Counted from the first letter of the stretch, positions 44,228 to 53,917 are shown. The stretch: DNA of 64,000 bases from Planctomycetota bacterium (GCA_029777335.1 JAKOSN010000181.1:1-64000), one strand, 5' to 3'. The notes: a model not told the origin generated them from the letters alone. Program-made: numbers and translations.

Positions 44228-45163
44228 ATGCGCTATCTGCACGCGGTTTTATTGCTCGGTGTGTTCGCCGCTGTAACACCCGCACAGGAACCAGAATCTC
44301 CGCTTTTCAAGCGCACCACGGATGTGATTTATGGGCGCAAACACGGCACGGCACTCACAATGGATGTTTTTACACCCAGTAAGAATTCCAGGGGTGTGGG
44401 GATTATCTGGGTAGTGAGCGGAGGCTGGTTCTCCTCGCACGATGGAGTGAACCCTGGCTTTCCCACGCCATTTCTGAAGCGAGGCTACACGGTTTTTGCC
44501 GTGGTTCATGGCAGTCAGCCGAAGTTTACCATTCCGGAGATCCTTGAGGATATGCATCGGGCGACACGGTTTATCCGGGCGCATGCGAAGGAATACGGCA
44601 TCGATCCCAACCGGATCGGCATCATGGGGGGATCGGCGGGGGGACATCTTTCGCTCATGCAGGGGATGGCAGGCAAGGCGGGGGATCCCAGGGCGAAGGA
44701 TCCGGTCGATCGTGAATCGAGTCGTGTGCAGGCGGTTGCGTGTTTCTTTCCACCCACGGATTTCCTGAATTATGGAGAACCAGGGAAGGATGCGCTGGGG
44801 CGAGGGGTGCTCAAGGATTTCAAGGCGCCGTTTGTGTTTCAGGAATTCGATCCCAGGACGCGGGCGTATGTGCCGATCACGGATGAAGAAAAATTCCTGG
44901 CAATCGGCCGTGCCATTTCACCCGTGACGCATGTAAGTGCCGATGATCCCCCCACACTCATCATCCACGGCGACGCGGATAAATTGGTCCCGATTCAGCA
45001 GGCGGAGTTGATCATCGACAAGTTGAAGAAGGCAAAAGTGCCGGCGGAACTGGTGGTGAAGAAGGGCGCTGCCCACGGCTGGCCGACGATCGGGAAGGAT
45101 CTGGAACGATTCGCCGATTGGTTTGATCGCTATCTCCAAACACCTCCGACGAAGGAGAAATAA
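44228..45163 (+). CDS. Exported alpha/beta hydrolase (esterase/peptidase-like)
   Basis: A 311-residue protein with signal peptide MRYLHAVLLLGVFAAVTPAQ. The nucleophile elbow is GGSAGGH, preceded by YGIDPNRIGIMG; the acid is probably Asp in LIIHGDADKLVP and the His is in KKGAAHGWPT. WVVSGGWFSSHDG likely forms the oxyanion hole, a variant of HGGGW. Relatives include carboxyl esterases that remove acetyl or feruloyl groups from polysaccharides. Its place after a sulfatase suggests joint degradation of a decorated polysaccharide (inference). Confidence 0.88.
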   Translation: MRYLHAVLLLGVFAAVTPAQEPESPLFKRTTDVIYGRKHGTALTMDVFTPSKNSRGVGIIWVVSGGWFSSHDGVNPGFPTPFLKRGYTVFAVVHGSQPKFTIPEILEDMHRATRFIRAHAKEYGIDPNRIGIMGGSAGGHLSLMQGMAGKAGDPRAKDPVDRESSRVQAVACFFPPTDFLNYGEPGKDALGRGVLKDFKAPFVFQEFDPRTRAYVPITDEEKFLAIGRAISPVTHVSADDPPTLIIHGDADKLVPIQQAELIIDKLKKAKVPAELVVKKGAAHGWPTIGKDLERFADWFDRYLQTPPTKEK

Positions 45164-45200
45164 CGGTAGATTGAGGGAACCGGGTCTCTTGAATCACGCG

Positions 45201-45272
45201 CGCGACACCAGAAGGGAGGGGAGTGATCTCAAGGCTCCTCCAACCTCCCTGGCGAGATGATCTGGTGTCGCG
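45201..45272. terminator. Long imperfect hairpin after the esterase gene
   Basis: CGCGACACCAGA at 45201-45212 is perfectly complementary to TCTGGTGTCGCG at 45261-45272. The 48 bases between contain nested GGGAGG/CCTCCC and GGAG/CTCC pairs. It may be a terminator of the sulfatase-esterase unit or a regulatory structure ahead of the PSD1 operon. Confidence 0.5.
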
Positions 45273-45364
45273 AGTAAAACCATCCAGGACAGAACGAGTG
45301 CACCTGCTCGCACGAGTGACCTTTCAGCAGGAAAGTCTGGTACCTCGCCCAAAACGAGTGTAGG

Positions 45365-45493
45365 ATGAGGGAGTTCAAGCGTTTTGTGGAACAACGCTTT
45401 GCGCGCTTTGTGATCGTGAGCGACCACAAGCCGTGGTTTCTGGTTCGCGATCCTGGAGAAACGTTTCGCATTGGTGCTGCAGGGGATGACTGA
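45365..45493 (+). CDS. Possible 42-codon peptide coupled to the PSD1 gene
   Basis: ATG 45365 to TGA 45491-45493 encodes a basic, aromatic peptide (MREFKRFVEQRFARFVIVSD, then HKPWFLVRDPGETFRIG and an acidic end). The stop overlaps the start of the PSD1 gene in a TGATG, a translational-coupling arrangement. There is no strong ribosome binding site. It may be a small protein or just a leader; no family recognised. Confidence 0.35.
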   Translation: MREFKRFVEQRFARFVIVSDHKPWFLVRDPGETFRIGAAGDD

Positions 45494-48400
45494 TGAGGTG
45501 GAATGTGCTCAGACGCTTTCTGCTCCTGGTGATTGCGTCTGCTGGGTGGCAGCTGGCAACACGTACAAGCCACGCAGAGGATTCGAGTTTTTTTGAGGCG
45601 AAGATTCGTCCCTTGCTCGTTGAGCATTGCTTGAAATGTCACGGAGAGAAAAAACAGAAGGGTGGGCTGCGCCTGGATTCTCGCGCGGCGTGGCAAAAAG
45701 GAGGCGATTCCGGCGCGGTCATTGTGCCAGGCGATCCAGAGAAAAGTTTGGTGATCAAGGCGGTGCGGTGGAAGGATCCGGATTTGCGCATGCCGCCCGA
45801 TGCAAAACTCACCAACTCTCAGCTCGCCGCGCTGGAGCAGTGGATCCGATCGGGGGCGCAGGATCCACGCACGGAAGTAAGAAAGGTTCCGACTGAGAAA
45901 CCATGGGGAGAAATCTTTGAAGAACGACGCAAATGGTGGAGTCTCCAACCGGTCAAGCTGCCTGCGATCCCGCCTCCAACCAACCCCCAGTGGAATTCTC
46001 CCGTGGATCGCTTTCTCCAGCACAGGATGCGGCAGGAGAAGATCGCTCCGGCTGCCCTTGCCACACCGGAAATCCTGATTCGTCGGGTAACCCTGGTGCT
46101 CACAGGATTGCCACCCACACCGGACGAAATCACAGCCTTTGTCACGGCCTATCGACGTGATCCTGAGGCCGCGTACAGCGCTCTGGTGGATCGATTGATG
46201 GCTTCTCCTCATTTTGGAGAGCGATTTGCACGGCACTGGATGGATGTGGTGCGCTTTACCGAAACGCACGGAAACGAATGGAATTATGACGTTCCCTATG
46301 CCTGGCGTTATCGCGATTACCTGATTCGTGCTTTTAACAATAATGTACCTTACGATCAACTGATCCGGGAGCACCTGGCAGGCGATCTGCTCACTCAGCC
46401 TCGGTGGAATGCCGCCGGGAAATACAACGAATCAGCGATCGGCACCGCCTTCTATCGCTTTGGCGAGGTCAATCACGATAGTTGTGTGGAGTTTGGAGTC
46501 ATCGGGTACGATATCGTTGATAATCAGCTCGACACCTTGACCAAGGCATTCCAGGCGACCACCGTTGCCTGTGCCCGCTGCCACGATCATAAACTGGATG
46601 CCGTTTCCTCAAGAGACTACTACGCGCTACTCGGCATTTTGCGCAGCAGTCGATCGGTGCAAAGAACGCTCGACAAGCCGGAAGTCAACCAGGAGATAAT
46701 CACCAAACTGAAGACGCTGAAGGGCGAAATGCGCGCCGCTCTGGCGGAGGTCTGGCAGGATGATCTGCGCTCGCTCGACGCCGCAAAGCTGCAGGCACTG
46801 ATCGGGATGAAGAAAGAGAAAGCGCTCCCCGAGAGTGATCCGTTGCAGACATGGATTGCCGCTTGCAAACCAGGAACAAACAACGTGGCAGAACTCTGGG
46901 AACGGCAGGCTGCAAATCACTCCAAACGCCTGAACGAGCGCCTGGAGTTCAATCGTACGCTCGCCAATACAGTGGTGGACTTTCGCAAGGGGATCCCCAC
47001 GGGTTGGACACACGAGGGGATGGGACTTCGTGAAGGGGCTGGTCGGAGTGGGGACTTTGAGATTGGACCCGAGGGGGAAAACGCGATCAAACGGTTTCTC
47101 CCCGCGGGACTCTATACCTTCGCTCTATCCGAAAAACTCAACGGAGCGCTGCGCTCGCCGACGCTCCGACGAACCCATGCGAAGGTGAGTTTCGAGGTGA
47201 TTGGTGCTCAGCACAGTCTGACACGGCTGGTTTTCAACAACTGTCAGCTGAACTACACGCATCAGCAATCGTTACATCACGACGACTGGTCCTGGGTCAC
47301 CATTGATTTCCCCAAAGAAACAGACCGATTGCATCCCTACGCCGAGGTGTTGACATTCTGGGATAATCCCAAATTCCCCGATCCACTTGGAACACTGGGG
47401 AAGGACACGGAGAATCAACGCGGTCCCTTTGACGAGCACGCCAGGAATCCGCGGACCTGGTGGGGTGTGCGCCGAATTGTCATGCACGAGGGCGCCAGCA
47501 TTCCAGGGGACGAGCCGACCCACCTGACCCGGCTCTACAAGGGAAATGCGCCGCGCACCGTTCCCGAGGCGGCTGCCCGCTATGCCAGGATCTGCAAGGA
47601 AGTGGTGGATGCATTCGCCGCCTATCAAGCCACCGATGACGACGTGGTGTGGTTGGAGTGGATGCGGAAAAATAACCTGATCCGCACCAGGGCGAATGCC
47701 TCGACTCGGCTGGCCACGTTGATTACTCGGTATCGGACCCTCGAGAGTCAGCTGACATTGCCAACCGTGATGCCTGGAGTTGCCGATGAAGGTGAAGGGT
47801 TTGGGCAACCGATCCTGTTGCGAGGCGATCACACCAAACCGGGGGAGGTGGTCCCCCGTGGGTACCTCCAGGTGCTCACGCCCAAAAACTTCGTTTGGAG
47901 CAGCAAGGGAAGTGGGCGACGCGAGCTTGCCGAATTGATCGCCAATCCCGAGAACCCACTCACAGCTCGTGTGATGGTGAATCGAATCTGGTTGTGGGTG
48001 TTCGGGAAGGGGCTGGTGGCCACTCCGGATGACTTTGGTCATCTGGGAGACACACCGACACATCCCGAACTGCTTGATTACCTCGCGGAGCGCTTCATTG
48101 CCGAGGGCTGGTCGGTGAAAAAACTGGTGCGGACGCTTGTGATGAGCCACGCATTTCGGTTGGACAGCGCCCCGACAGAGACCGCGAAGCGCCAGGATCC
48201 GCACAATCGGCTCTTGTCGCATTATCCTGCCCGGCGCGTGGAGGCCGAGGTCATTCGCGATAGTATCCTGGCGGTTGCGGGACGACTCGATGCACGACTG
48301 TTTGGTCCCAGTATTCATCCCTATCGTGAAACTGCCGATCGCGAGAAGCGGTTGTTCACGGGACCCCTCGATGGCGAGGGGCGACGTAGCATCTACCTGA

Positions 48401-48789
48401 AGTTCCAGTTGATGGAAGCTCCGCATTTTCTGAGCGCTTTCAACCTTCCCGGAGGAAAGGTCACACAGGGACGCCGTGATACCACCAACACCCCCGCGCA
48501 AAGTCTCGCCTTGCTGAATGATCCTTTTGTGCTGGCGATGGCCGATCACTGGGCGGGGCGTGTAATCCGCGATGGTGCACGTTCCGTTGAACAACGAATC
48601 GACGCCATGGGATACGCGGCCCTTGGCCGGCACCTCACCCCTGGGGAACGCGGCCGCTTTCTCAAGGCGGTTCAACTCTTCGCCCAGGCCCACCAGGTCG
48701 CACAGAAGGACATCCTCTCCAATCGCACTATTTGGAAAGATGTTGCCCACACCCTGTTCAACCTCAAGGAATTCATCTTCCTCCCATGA
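45493..48789 (+). CDS. PSD1 / planctomycete cytochrome C protein (PSCyt1-PSCyt2-PSD1)
   Basis: A 1098-residue exported protein; the signal region reads MRWNVLRRFLLLVIASAGWQLA. A PSCyt1 segment with haem motif CLKCH (about 46-50) and GGLRLDSR is followed by PSCyt2/DUF1549 (about 165-370: VDRFLQHRM, PTPDEITAFV, RFARHWMDVVRFTETHGNE, CARCHDHKLDAV with a second CxxCH) and, after an about 400-residue insert, PSD1/DUF1553 (about 800-1090: ELAELIANPENPLTARVMVNRIWLWVFGKGLV, ARRVEAEVIRDSILAVAGRLD). The function is unproven; a periplasmic redox role is likely. It is coupled by ATGA overlap to the DUF1501 gene, its standard partner. Confidence 0.95.
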   Translation: MRWNVLRRFLLLVIASAGWQLATRTSHAEDSSFFEAKIRPLLVEHCLKCHGEKKQKGGLRLDSRAAWQKGGDSGAVIVPGDPEKSLVIKAVRWKDPDLRMPPDAKLTNSQLAALEQWIRSGAQDPRTEVRKVPTEKPWGEIFEERRKWWSLQPVKLPAIPPPTNPQWNSPVDRFLQHRMRQEKIAPAALATPEILIRRVTLVLTGLPPTPDEITAFVTAYRRDPEAAYSALVDRLMASPHFGERFARHWMDVVRFTETHGNEWNYDVPYAWRYRDYLIRAFNNNVPYDQLIREHLAGDLLTQPRWNAAGKYNESAIGTAFYRFGEVNHDSCVEFGVIGYDIVDNQLDTLTKAFQATTVACARCHDHKLDAVSSRDYYALLGILRSSRSVQRTLDKPEVNQEIITKLKTLKGEMRAALAEVWQDDLRSLDAAKLQALIGMKKEKALPESDPLQTWIAACKPGTNNVAELWERQAANHSKRLNERLEFNRTLANTVVDFRKGIPTGWTHEGMGLREGAGRSGDFEIGPEGENAIKRFLPAGLYTFALSEKLNGALRSPTLRRTHAKVSFEVIGAQHSLTRLVFNNCQLNYTHQQSLHHDDWSWVTIDFPKETDRLHPYAEVLTFWDNPKFPDPLGTLGKDTENQRGPFDEHARNPRTWWGVRRIVMHEGASIPGDEPTHLTRLYKGNAPRTVPEAAARYARICKEVVDAFAAYQATDDDVVWLEWMRKNNLIRTRANASTRLATLITRYRTLESQLTLPTVMPGVADEGEGFGQPILLRGDHTKPGEVVPRGYLQVLTPKNFVWSSKGSGRRELAELIANPENPLTARVMVNRIWLWVFGKGLVATPDDFGHLGDTPTHPELLDYLAERFIAEGWSVKKLVRTLVMSHAFRLDSAPTETAKRQDPHNRLLSHYPARRVEAEVIRDSILAVAGRLDARLFGPSIHPYRETADREKRLFTGPLDGEGRRSIYLKFQLMEAPHFLSAFNLPGGKVTQGRRDTTNTPAQSLALLNDPFVLAMADHWAGRVIRDGARSVEQRIDAMGYAALGRHLTPGERGRFLKAVQLFAQAHQVAQKDILSNRTIWKDVAHTLFNLKEFIFLP

Positions 48790-50210
48790 ACACCAAATCT
48801 CTTCCAGTTGATTGTCCAGGAGCGTTGTTCCCCCGTGGTTGCCCGGGGCGCGGAGAACCGCCGGTCACGCGGCGTGAACTGCTGAAAAGGACAGCGGCGG
48901 GATTTGGTTATCTGGCATTTTCGGCCTTGAACCAGGCGTTTGCCGTCCCGGTGCAACGTCCCCATTTCCAGCCGAAAGCGAAGAGTATCATCTTTCTCTT
49001 CATGGATGGCGGGGTGTCGCATGTGGATACCTTCGATCCCAAACCGGCGCTGGAAAAACATGCGGGCAAGCCATGGAGCGGCGATCCCACCCGCAAATGG
49101 GTGAAAAGTCCCTGGAAATTCAAGCAACACGGCAAAAGTGGCATCTGGGTCAGTGAGCTTTTTCCACATCTCTCTACCTGTGTGGATGAGATCGCTGTGA
49201 TTCGATCGCTGAAAGCGGATCTCCCAATCCATTCCACCAGTGTGTTGCTCTTGCACACGGGGCACAACCTGGCGGGCCGGCCAAGTCTGGGTTCATGGAT
49301 GAGTTATGGACTTGGGAGCGAGAACCAGAACCTTCCAGGGTATGTGGTGCTCAGCTTTGGTCATGTCCCTGTTGGAGGGTTGGAAGCATTTGGAAGTGGT
49401 TTTCTTCCGGCGAGCCATGAAGCAACGATCCTGCGTGCTGATGGACCGCCGATTGAGAATATCAAACCAGCCATCTCAGCGGACCGGCAACGCGTGATGT
49501 TGGAGTTGCTAGGGCAACAGGACAGGGCGTTCTCGTCCCGCCTTGGTGGTAATGACGCGATCGAGAGCGCCGTGCGCAATTATGAACTCGCGGCACGGAT
49601 GCAAACACTGGTTCCGGATGTGCTTGATGTCAGCCGTGAAACCAAGGTGATCCGGGCTCTGTATGGAGTGGACGATCCAGATCGCAATACTCGGCTTTAT
49701 GCTCAGCAATGCCTCCGGGCTCGACGCCTGGTGGAACAGGGGGTGCGCTTCATCCAGGTGAACTGTCCGTATGGGCAATCCAACGGGACCTGGGATCAGC
49801 ACGGCGGACTCAAGGCCGGTCATGAGAGGAACGCACGCCAGACTGAGCGAGCGATTACTGCTCTCATCAAGGATTTGAAACAGCGCGGTTTGTTGGAGAG
49901 TACCCTGATTGTTTGGGCAGGTGAATTTGGTCGCACTCCTCATGCGCCGGGACCTGATGGCCGCGACCATCACACCGGGTGTTTTAGCGTTTTTCTCGCG
50001 GGGGGCGGAATCAAGGGTGGGACAGTTCATGGTCAGTCGGATGAATGGGGAATGCACCCCGCGGAACATCCCTGCGATATGCACGACTTTCACGCCACCA
50101 TCCTGCACCTGGCAGGAATCGACCACACCCGGTTGACCTTCCGTCACGGAGGACGGGATTTTCGCCTGACGGACGTGCACGGCCATGTGATCAAGGGGGT
50201 GGTGGCTTAA
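48786..50210 (+). CDS. DUF1501 domain protein, exported
   Basis: A 474-residue protein starting MNTKSLPVDCPG at ATG 48786, overlapping the PSD1 stop by 4 bp. A twin-arginine-like signal TRRELLKRTAAGFGYLAFSAL follows. DUF1501 blocks are SIIFLFMDGGVSHVDTFDPK, VSELFPHLSTCVDEIAVIRSL, NGTWDQHGGLKAGH, LIVWAGEFGRTPHAPGPDGRDHHTGCFSVFLAGGGIKGG and FHATILHLAGIDHTRLTFRHGGRDFRLTDV. It differs clearly in sequence from the DUF1501 protein at 2.7 kb. It probably forms a complex or pathway with the PSD1 protein. Confidence 0.95.
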   Translation: MNTKSLPVDCPGALFPRGCPGRGEPPVTRRELLKRTAAGFGYLAFSALNQAFAVPVQRPHFQPKAKSIIFLFMDGGVSHVDTFDPKPALEKHAGKPWSGDPTRKWVKSPWKFKQHGKSGIWVSELFPHLSTCVDEIAVIRSLKADLPIHSTSVLLLHTGHNLAGRPSLGSWMSYGLGSENQNLPGYVVLSFGHVPVGGLEAFGSGFLPASHEATILRADGPPIENIKPAISADRQRVMLELLGQQDRAFSSRLGGNDAIESAVRNYELAARMQTLVPDVLDVSRETKVIRALYGVDDPDRNTRLYAQQCLRARRLVEQGVRFIQVNCPYGQSNGTWDQHGGLKAGHERNARQTERAITALIKDLKQRGLLESTLIVWAGEFGRTPHAPGPDGRDHHTGCFSVFLAGGGIKGGTVHGQSDEWGMHPAEHPCDMHDFHATILHLAGIDHTRLTFRHGGRDFRLTDVHGHVIKGVVA

Positions 50211-50512
50211 TAGCAATCACCCCTCCTGGTGAGTTCAGGGAGCGTCCTCCAACTCCCCCTGAGTGTCCGGATCATTAACTCTCTGGACTCCCTGTTTCAC
50301 GCGGTGCAGGACCGTGTTCTCGGTACGCCCCCTTCTTTTGGATGAGAACTCCGTTGGTCGCATTCCCTATCACTGAAGCAGGGGGGTAGTTGATCGCTGC
50401 TCGCATGGACTCCCAGCACGACGGCGGCCTGAGTCATCCCTTCGAGATGGCAAAATCCCAGAGGAAGGATCAGACCAGGAGATCAAGGGAGATTTCATTG
50501 CCGAAAGAGTAT
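50211..50512. other. Convergent intergenic region
   Basis: 302 bases between the DUF1501 gene (plus) and the four-helix membrane protein (minus). An imperfect stem (TTCAGGGAG near 50232 with CTCCCCCTGA near 50255) could be a weak terminator. Nothing else seen. Confidence 0.4.
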
Positions 50513-51622
50513 TCACGTTGGTTTTTTATTCACGCCAGTGATCAGGTCGACCAAGGATAGGAAAACGTGCAGGTTGGGTATCTCGCTGGCCGGAGTTGTT
50601 GACCAGCTGAGCCATTTGTTCGCCCTGCGGATGGTAATGACTCCTTTTGCGATCTGGATTGCCTCCACTTCCCTCCAGGGGATCGTTTCGTCCTCATTGC
50701 TTATTCCTTGGCGATTCAGTCTGAGCGGGCCGAAAACGAGAGTTTCTCCTGCCTTGAATTGCCTCTTGACCTGCGGTAACCGGTGCTCCGCGATCTTTCC
50801 CTGGAGGATGTCAGACAGGGGGCCGATGTCCCGGATGTTGACACCCTCGACGATCTTCAGGGGTTCGCCATCGCAGCGAAAGAGCGTAAAACCGTATTCG
50901 CGTGCGGTGTGAATCAATCCATACTGGTACACATCCACGATGATCTGATACAGCTCCAGGATATCATCCCAGAGGAAAACGAGAAATCGACCGCCTTCAA
51001 CGCGTACCAGGCCCCTGGTGTAAATCAGGGTACGCATGTCTTTTGGTTTCAAAGACACAGCGAAGCCCACTCCTCCCACGGCAGCTAACAGCGCCCCCAG
51101 GGGAAGAAGGATAAAGGGAAGCAGAGCGAGTGCCTTTTGGGTTGCCAGGACGAAGCATCCAACCGCCAACAGGACCACCCCACCGACGCCGCAGAACGCG
51201 AAGTTGAAGAGGGCGTTGCTGTCCCGATCGGTGTAGAGGAATTTCGCTTCCTGGCGACCAAGGTGTGCGACAGCATCCTCCAACTCAGCGACCGGAGCCC
51301 ATGAAGTTGGGACCTGTGGATTGTCCCCATCCTGAGGTGGTGAAAGGGGCCGCTGGAGCGATTCCAGATGACGTTGGTGGCGTTCCTGTCGCTGCTTCGC
51401 CTTGACCTCGGGACGATATCCAAGCAAGTGGGCGATGAAGAGAGCGCCGACGGCAAGGGTCGGGACCAGAATCATCCCCACGCCGGCGATTATTTGCGGA
51501 AGATAGACCGACTTGCCCCCACCTCCCAGATCGAGCCCGGTACCGATACAGCAACCTCCAAGCAGATAGAAACCAAGAAGAGCGATTCCCGCCGTGAGTG
51601 CTGCCTGGGTTTGTGGTTTCAT
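50513..51622 (-). CDS. Membrane protein with four helices and PH-like C-terminus (DUF6585-like)
   Basis: 369 residues from ATG 51622 (MKPQTQAALTAG); the frame is open to 51781 and the ribosome binding site is weak. Transmembrane segments lie at about 8-27, 42-68, 142-165 and 168-196, with a Lys/Arg/Gln-rich loop between helices 2 and 3. The C-terminal about 170 residues are soluble and beta-rich (LIYTRGLVRVEGGRFLVFLWDDILELYQ, RCDGEPLKIVEGVNIRDIGPL, ETIPWREVEAIQIAKGVITIRR), like the PH-like DUF6585 group. The role is unknown. Confidence 0.7.
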   Translation of the reverse strand: MKPQTQAALTAGIALLGFYLLGGCCIGTGLDLGGGGKSVYLPQIIAGVGMILVPTLAVGALFIAHLLGYRPEVKAKQRQERHQRHLESLQRPLSPPQDGDNPQVPTSWAPVAELEDAVAHLGRQEAKFLYTDRDSNALFNFAFCGVGGVVLLAVGCFVLATQKALALLPFILLPLGALLAAVGGVGFAVSLKPKDMRTLIYTRGLVRVEGGRFLVFLWDDILELYQIIVDVYQYGLIHTAREYGFTLFRCDGEPLKIVEGVNIRDIGPLSDILQGKIAEHRLPQVKRQFKAGETLVFGPLRLNRQGISNEDETIPWREVEAIQIAKGVITIRRANKWLSWSTTPASEIPNLHVFLSLVDLITGVNKKPT

Positions 51623-52201
51623 GATTCTCAGGTGTCGTTTGGGAGAGCGCAGAACTGATACAGAAGGATGGCATCGCTTCTCGTCAGGCAGCTTGCGAGC
51701 AGCGGTGCTGGTGCACGAAGAGCGGGAGCACTTGACCAGGTGCCACGCGTTACTGCTTCCTCCTGTATCCCCTGGGGTCAAGGCCTTCTACTGGGGTCGT
51801 ACGGAGCCCTGAATGCAAGCTCCGCTCATCCGCTCACCATATCTGTATCCATTCCAAAATCCGTTCACTGAGCAAAACACACGATCGCCCTCGCGTCAAG
51901 CATTTCCTGGCATCCGCGAGCGTTCGAGTGCCCCTGATGATGGGAGAATCTCCCTCGCGAAGCAGGGGGATGGCACGAAATGGCGTTTGATCCTGTATGA
52001 TTCGGTTGGTGATGCAGACGGGAGAGATGGTGGGGGACTGTGGACGCGAGTAATTGGAAAGTTGGTTCGTGGCACAAGGAGGGCTGAATGTCATCGAGGT
52101 GTCACAGCAATGCACAACAACCAGGAAAGGGCAGCAGAGGTCTGCTGTCCTTTTCCTGGTTGTCGGTGGTCTGGGCGGTCCCTGTCCTGGTCGTGAGGGG
52201 C
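51623..52201. other. Intergenic region
   Basis: 579 bases upstream of the membrane protein gene and downstream of the barrel gene (both minus). It contains the terminator hairpin at 52117-52163. Frames here look like non-coding sequence. Confidence 0.5.
52117..52163 (-). terminator. Strong hairpin after the BBP7-like gene
   Basis: ACAACCAGGAAA-G-GGCAGCAGA and TCTGCTG-TCC-TTTTCCTGGTTGT form a stem of about 20 bp around a very short loop, 38 bases past the stop of the barrel gene. No long U-run follows on the minus strand. Confidence 0.75.
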
Positions 52202-53107
52202 TCAGAAGCGGATGCCGAGAGTCAGGAGGAGGTTGATATCCTGCACATCGGAATCCACCAGCGGGCCAGCGACGTTGGAGAAGGTGTAATCCCACTCGCC
52301 ACGCACACCAGCGACAAAGCTCCAGTAGCCGCAGGGAATCTCCAGATCGGAGTGAATCGCCACGTAAAAGCCGCTCGTCACATCGTTGGCGTGGACCAGA
52401 TTGAATTCGTTGAAGAGGAGTTTCTCGGTGCCATAACGCCCACCCGCATCAAAACCGACGCGCCAGCGATTTTCCCCCGTGTTCTGGAACCCATTCCCCA
52501 TCAGGTAGTGCTCCATACCAAGACCCACGTTGACGTAGGTGCGATTCAGGCTCCGAACGGTCCCTGGCACCAGAACCTGAGCACCCGTCTGCGGGTTGAT
52601 GAGCGGATAGGGGATGGTTTGCGAGTTGGTGGAAACCGAGTGGGTGTTCAGACCACTCAGTTCAATCGTGAAGGCATTCTTCCCTGGTTGATCAAAGCAG
52701 AGGACTCGTCCACCCGCGGAGATCGCCCACCCGGTCTTGAGGGCATCCGCGACGGGTCCGTTGCCATACGGGAGGGAAACACCACTCCGCATGAACAACT
52801 CGGACACAATGGCGGGGTTGCCACCAATGGGTCCACAGCAGTTCGGGGACCCTCCAACAATCCAGTTGGAGAGCATGGAGGTTTGGGTTTCCTGCCCGAC
52901 GGGGACACCGCCAGGAGGTCCCACGCCGTAAACCGGGGCAGCTCCTACTTCCCCATTCACTCCCACTCCATAACCGAGCGGGGCAGCTCCCCCGGGTGCG
53001 AAGGACGACCCTCCACGATAACCGGGTTCAGGAGTTTGTCCATGGACGGCGCCCAGGCCAAGAAGAGACACGACCAGGGCGCCCAGGCAGATGTTCTTCA
53101 CTCTCAT
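52202..53107 (-). CDS. BBP7-like outer-membrane beta-barrel protein
   Basis: 301 residues from ATG 53107 (GAGGA upstream) with signal peptide MRVKNICLGALVVSLLGLGAVHG. A Gly/Pro-rich linker (about 25-75) precedes alternating beta-strand sequence (WAISAGGRVLCF, FTIELSGLNTHSV, TYVNVGLGMEHYLMG, RWRVGFDAGGRYG, GFYVAIHSDLEIPCGYWSFVAGVRGEWDYTFS) ending LLLTLGIRF, with C-terminal Phe as in outer-membrane proteins. This matches the planctomycete BBP7 family of barrels. It is followed by a strong terminator and is probably monocistronic. Confidence 0.82.
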   Translation of the reverse strand: MRVKNICLGALVVSLLGLGAVHGQTPEPGYRGGSSFAPGGAAPLGYGVGVNGEVGAAPVYGVGPPGGVPVGQETQTSMLSNWIVGGSPNCCGPIGGNPAIVSELFMRSGVSLPYGNGPVADALKTGWAISAGGRVLCFDQPGKNAFTIELSGLNTHSVSTNSQTIPYPLINPQTGAQVLVPGTVRSLNRTYVNVGLGMEHYLMGNGFQNTGENRWRVGFDAGGRYGTEKLLFNEFNLVHANDVTSGFYVAIHSDLEIPCGYWSFVAGVRGEWDYTFSNVAGPLVDSDVQDINLLLTLGIRF

Positions 53108-53349
53108 GCCGTCCTCGCCTTCCCAGATACCGGCTGTTATCGGAACAGCGCGGCAACACCGGAATACGCCGGAACACATGTCTGGCGCTTGCACGCGGTC
53201 GCGCATCCCCAGAGCCCTGCGACCACGAGTAAAATTGGCCCGATGGGATCAATGTTATCATCGGCGTTCGCGCTTTCCGGATTGAGGAAAAGTGACGGTC
53301 GGTTGGAATGTACCGAATGCATCGATGTCGCGGTCGTGCCAGAGGTCTA

Positions 53350-53886
53350 TCAGATGTAATAGCCAAAGGGATCCTGTGGGTCCTCACGGGGAAGGCGGAG
53401 ATACTCGGCCAGCTGCGGACGTTTGGCAAGGCGTCGCCCCAGCGCCCGCAGGGCCAGAAATCCTCCCCAGGCGATGCCAACGGCCAGCACACCCCAGAAT
53501 GTCGCGGTTGCCTGGCGATCGGTGCTCAGGATCAGGCGGGTTGCCACAAAGATCATCAACAGACCAAACCCGAGACGGAGCCAGGCCACGCTCACCGCTG
53601 GCTGCAACCATGCTCCAATATAGGTCCCCACCGCCAGGGCGCTACCAATACACAGGGCCAGGACAATATCCTCCTTGCGGAGGTGTCCTTGCACATAGTA
53701 TTGCCAGGCCCCGGGGAGTGTCACCGGAGCGACCATGGCGGCCAGCGACAGGGCAGCCGCCCGACGGGGATCATACCTGTAGAGTTCGGTCAACGCGGGA
53801 ACGAGGAGAACGCCCCCACCAATCCCCAGCATCGCCCCCACGCATCCGATCATCACCCCGATTACCAACGCGCCCACGATTTTCAT
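53350..53886 (-). CDS. Half-length TSUP (TauE/SafE) family membrane protein
   Basis: 178 residues from ATG 53886 (GGAG 8 bases upstream). It contains one TSUP repeat: IVGALVIGVMIGCVGAMLGIGGGVLLVPAL, the typical G-x-x-G-x-G-G-G first helix, then three more helices (AAALSLAAMVAPVTLPG, IVLALCIGSALAVGTYIGAWL, LRLGFGLLMIFVATRLIL) plus a C-terminal helix. Full-length family members of about 250 residues have two repeats; this one probably works as a dimer or with a partner. TSUP proteins move sulfite, sulfoacetate or other organosulfur anions; the cargo here is unknown. Confidence 0.8.
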   Translation of the reverse strand: MKIVGALVIGVMIGCVGAMLGIGGGVLLVPALTELYRYDPRRAAALSLAAMVAPVTLPGAWQYYVQGHLRKEDIVLALCIGSALAVGTYIGAWLQPAVSVAWLRLGFGLLMIFVATRLILSTDRQATATFWGVLAVGIAWGGFLALRALGRRLAKRPQLAEYLRLPREDPQDPFGYYI

Positions 53887-53917
53887 TAGCTGACTCCAAA
53901 AAACAATCACAGGGAAC

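Noticed and set aside
45229-46374. A 381-codon frame on the minus strand
   Set aside because: Antisense to the start of the PSD1 gene; no family features.
51813-52196. A 127-codon plus-strand frame
   Set aside because: It spans a terminator hairpin and has no recognisable domain.
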